Below are positions 49,517 to 49,601 of a stretch of DNA of 49,601 nt, piece by piece. The stretch's first letter is position 1. Each line of letters opens with the position of its first letter. Both the position numbers and the translations under genes were made by a program. The notes beneath the pieces are model-generated. The model did no database searches. It was not told the DNA's origin and worked only from the letters and a program-made list of their open reading frames with translations. The stretch is from the NCBI GenBank assembly GCA_937975705.1, contig CALJTX010000018.1, forward strand, positions 1 through 49,601, given 5' to 3'. This stretch comes from an uncultured Flavobacteriia bacterium. GTDB lineage: Bacteria; Bacteroidota; Bacteroidia; Flavobacteriales_D; Crocinitomicaceae.

Positions 49517-49601
49517 AATTCTACACCCTCTTCTTTGTTCTCCTCTTTGCTGTCCTCGGCCTTATTGTTTTAGGCTTTTTTATTTGGGCAATTTCTGGAC
49601 T
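49513..49601 (+). CDS. Start of an unknown membrane protein (3' truncated by window end)
   Basis: Twenty-nine complete codons are visible: a Met-Lys-Phe-Tyr start and a hydrophobic segment from residue 6 onward, so a signal peptide or membrane anchor. It overlaps the preceding stop codon (ATGA) and is probably co-expressed with it. No further assignment is possible. Confidence 0.55.
   Translation, partial: MKFYTLFFVLLFAVLGLIVLGFFIWAISG

Noticed and set aside
1..49601. CRISPR arrays, insertion sequences, prophage or integrative elements
   Set aside because: No spaced direct repeat arrays, transposase, integrase or terminal inverted repeats were seen; gene content is housekeeping and envelope functions with even codon use.

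Overview
The window is a gene-dense chromosomal segment of a member of the Bacteroidota, most likely an aerobic Flavobacteriales bacterium (a Crocinitomicaceae/Fluviicola-like placement fits but is inference). Lineage markers are a PorP/SprF-type protein next to a GldJ-type lipoprotein followed by murF, a TonB-dependent receptor, a Bacteroidota-style LptD, a LETM1-like protein, a lamin-tail surface protein, and repeated TAnnTTTG promoter elements typical of the phylum. I see no tRNA, rRNA, insertion sequence, prophage, CRISPR array or other sign of recent transfer. There is no gene-free stretch over 300 bases; the longest (30434-30699) holds a TPP riboswitch.

Layout. 1-5.9 kb: type IX secretion/gliding (PorP-like end, GldJ), murF, prfB, gcvH. 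5.9-13.3 kb: secreted nuclease, gyrB, glutathione peroxidase, an OmpA-domain protein, valS, a DUF1573 protein. 13.4-20 kb: Nudix hydrolase divergent from pyrE, a small polyketide-cyclase-fold protein, birA divergent from the rsfS-ftsH-cdsA-psd run, then a tiny secreted Lys/Cys/Ser protein. 20-27 kb: long-chain acyl-CoA ligase, a DASS/SLC13 anion transporter with an 86-residue companion, rlmI, a MATE exporter, fmt. 27-30.6 kb: a TonB-dependent receptor under a TPP riboswitch (so probably thiamine uptake), followed by an unusual secreted protein joining a TonB C-terminal-like domain to an outer-membrane barrel. 30.7-33.7 kb: AraC regulator, DUF779 protein and aldehyde dehydrogenase, with a 21-bp-spaced direct repeat upstream of the dehydrogenase. 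33.7-35.5 kb: PfkB sugar kinase and asd. 35.5-41.8 kb: a tightly packed run of six genes (lamin-tail surface protein, small barrel protein, LETM1-like protein, unknown 142-residue protein, permease-less ABC ATPase, YihY-type membrane protein). 41.8-49.6 kb: envelope and redox genes (LptD-like, Amd/SPOR amidase, MlaD-like, two HdrC/HdrB-like Fe-S proteins, three unknown genes, the last cut by the window end).

Genes are packed with small overlaps. Seven convergent pairs have stop codons that overlap or lie 1 nt apart, and several genes carry a TAnnTTTG element only 3-4 nt before the start codon, which predicts leaderless mRNAs. The strongest leads for something undescribed are the TonB-C/barrel fusion beside the thiamine-type receptor, the coupled LETM1-like/ABC/YihY operon, the enlarged GldJ with an inserted segment of about 220 residues, and the AraC-type operator in front of the aldehyde dehydrogenase.
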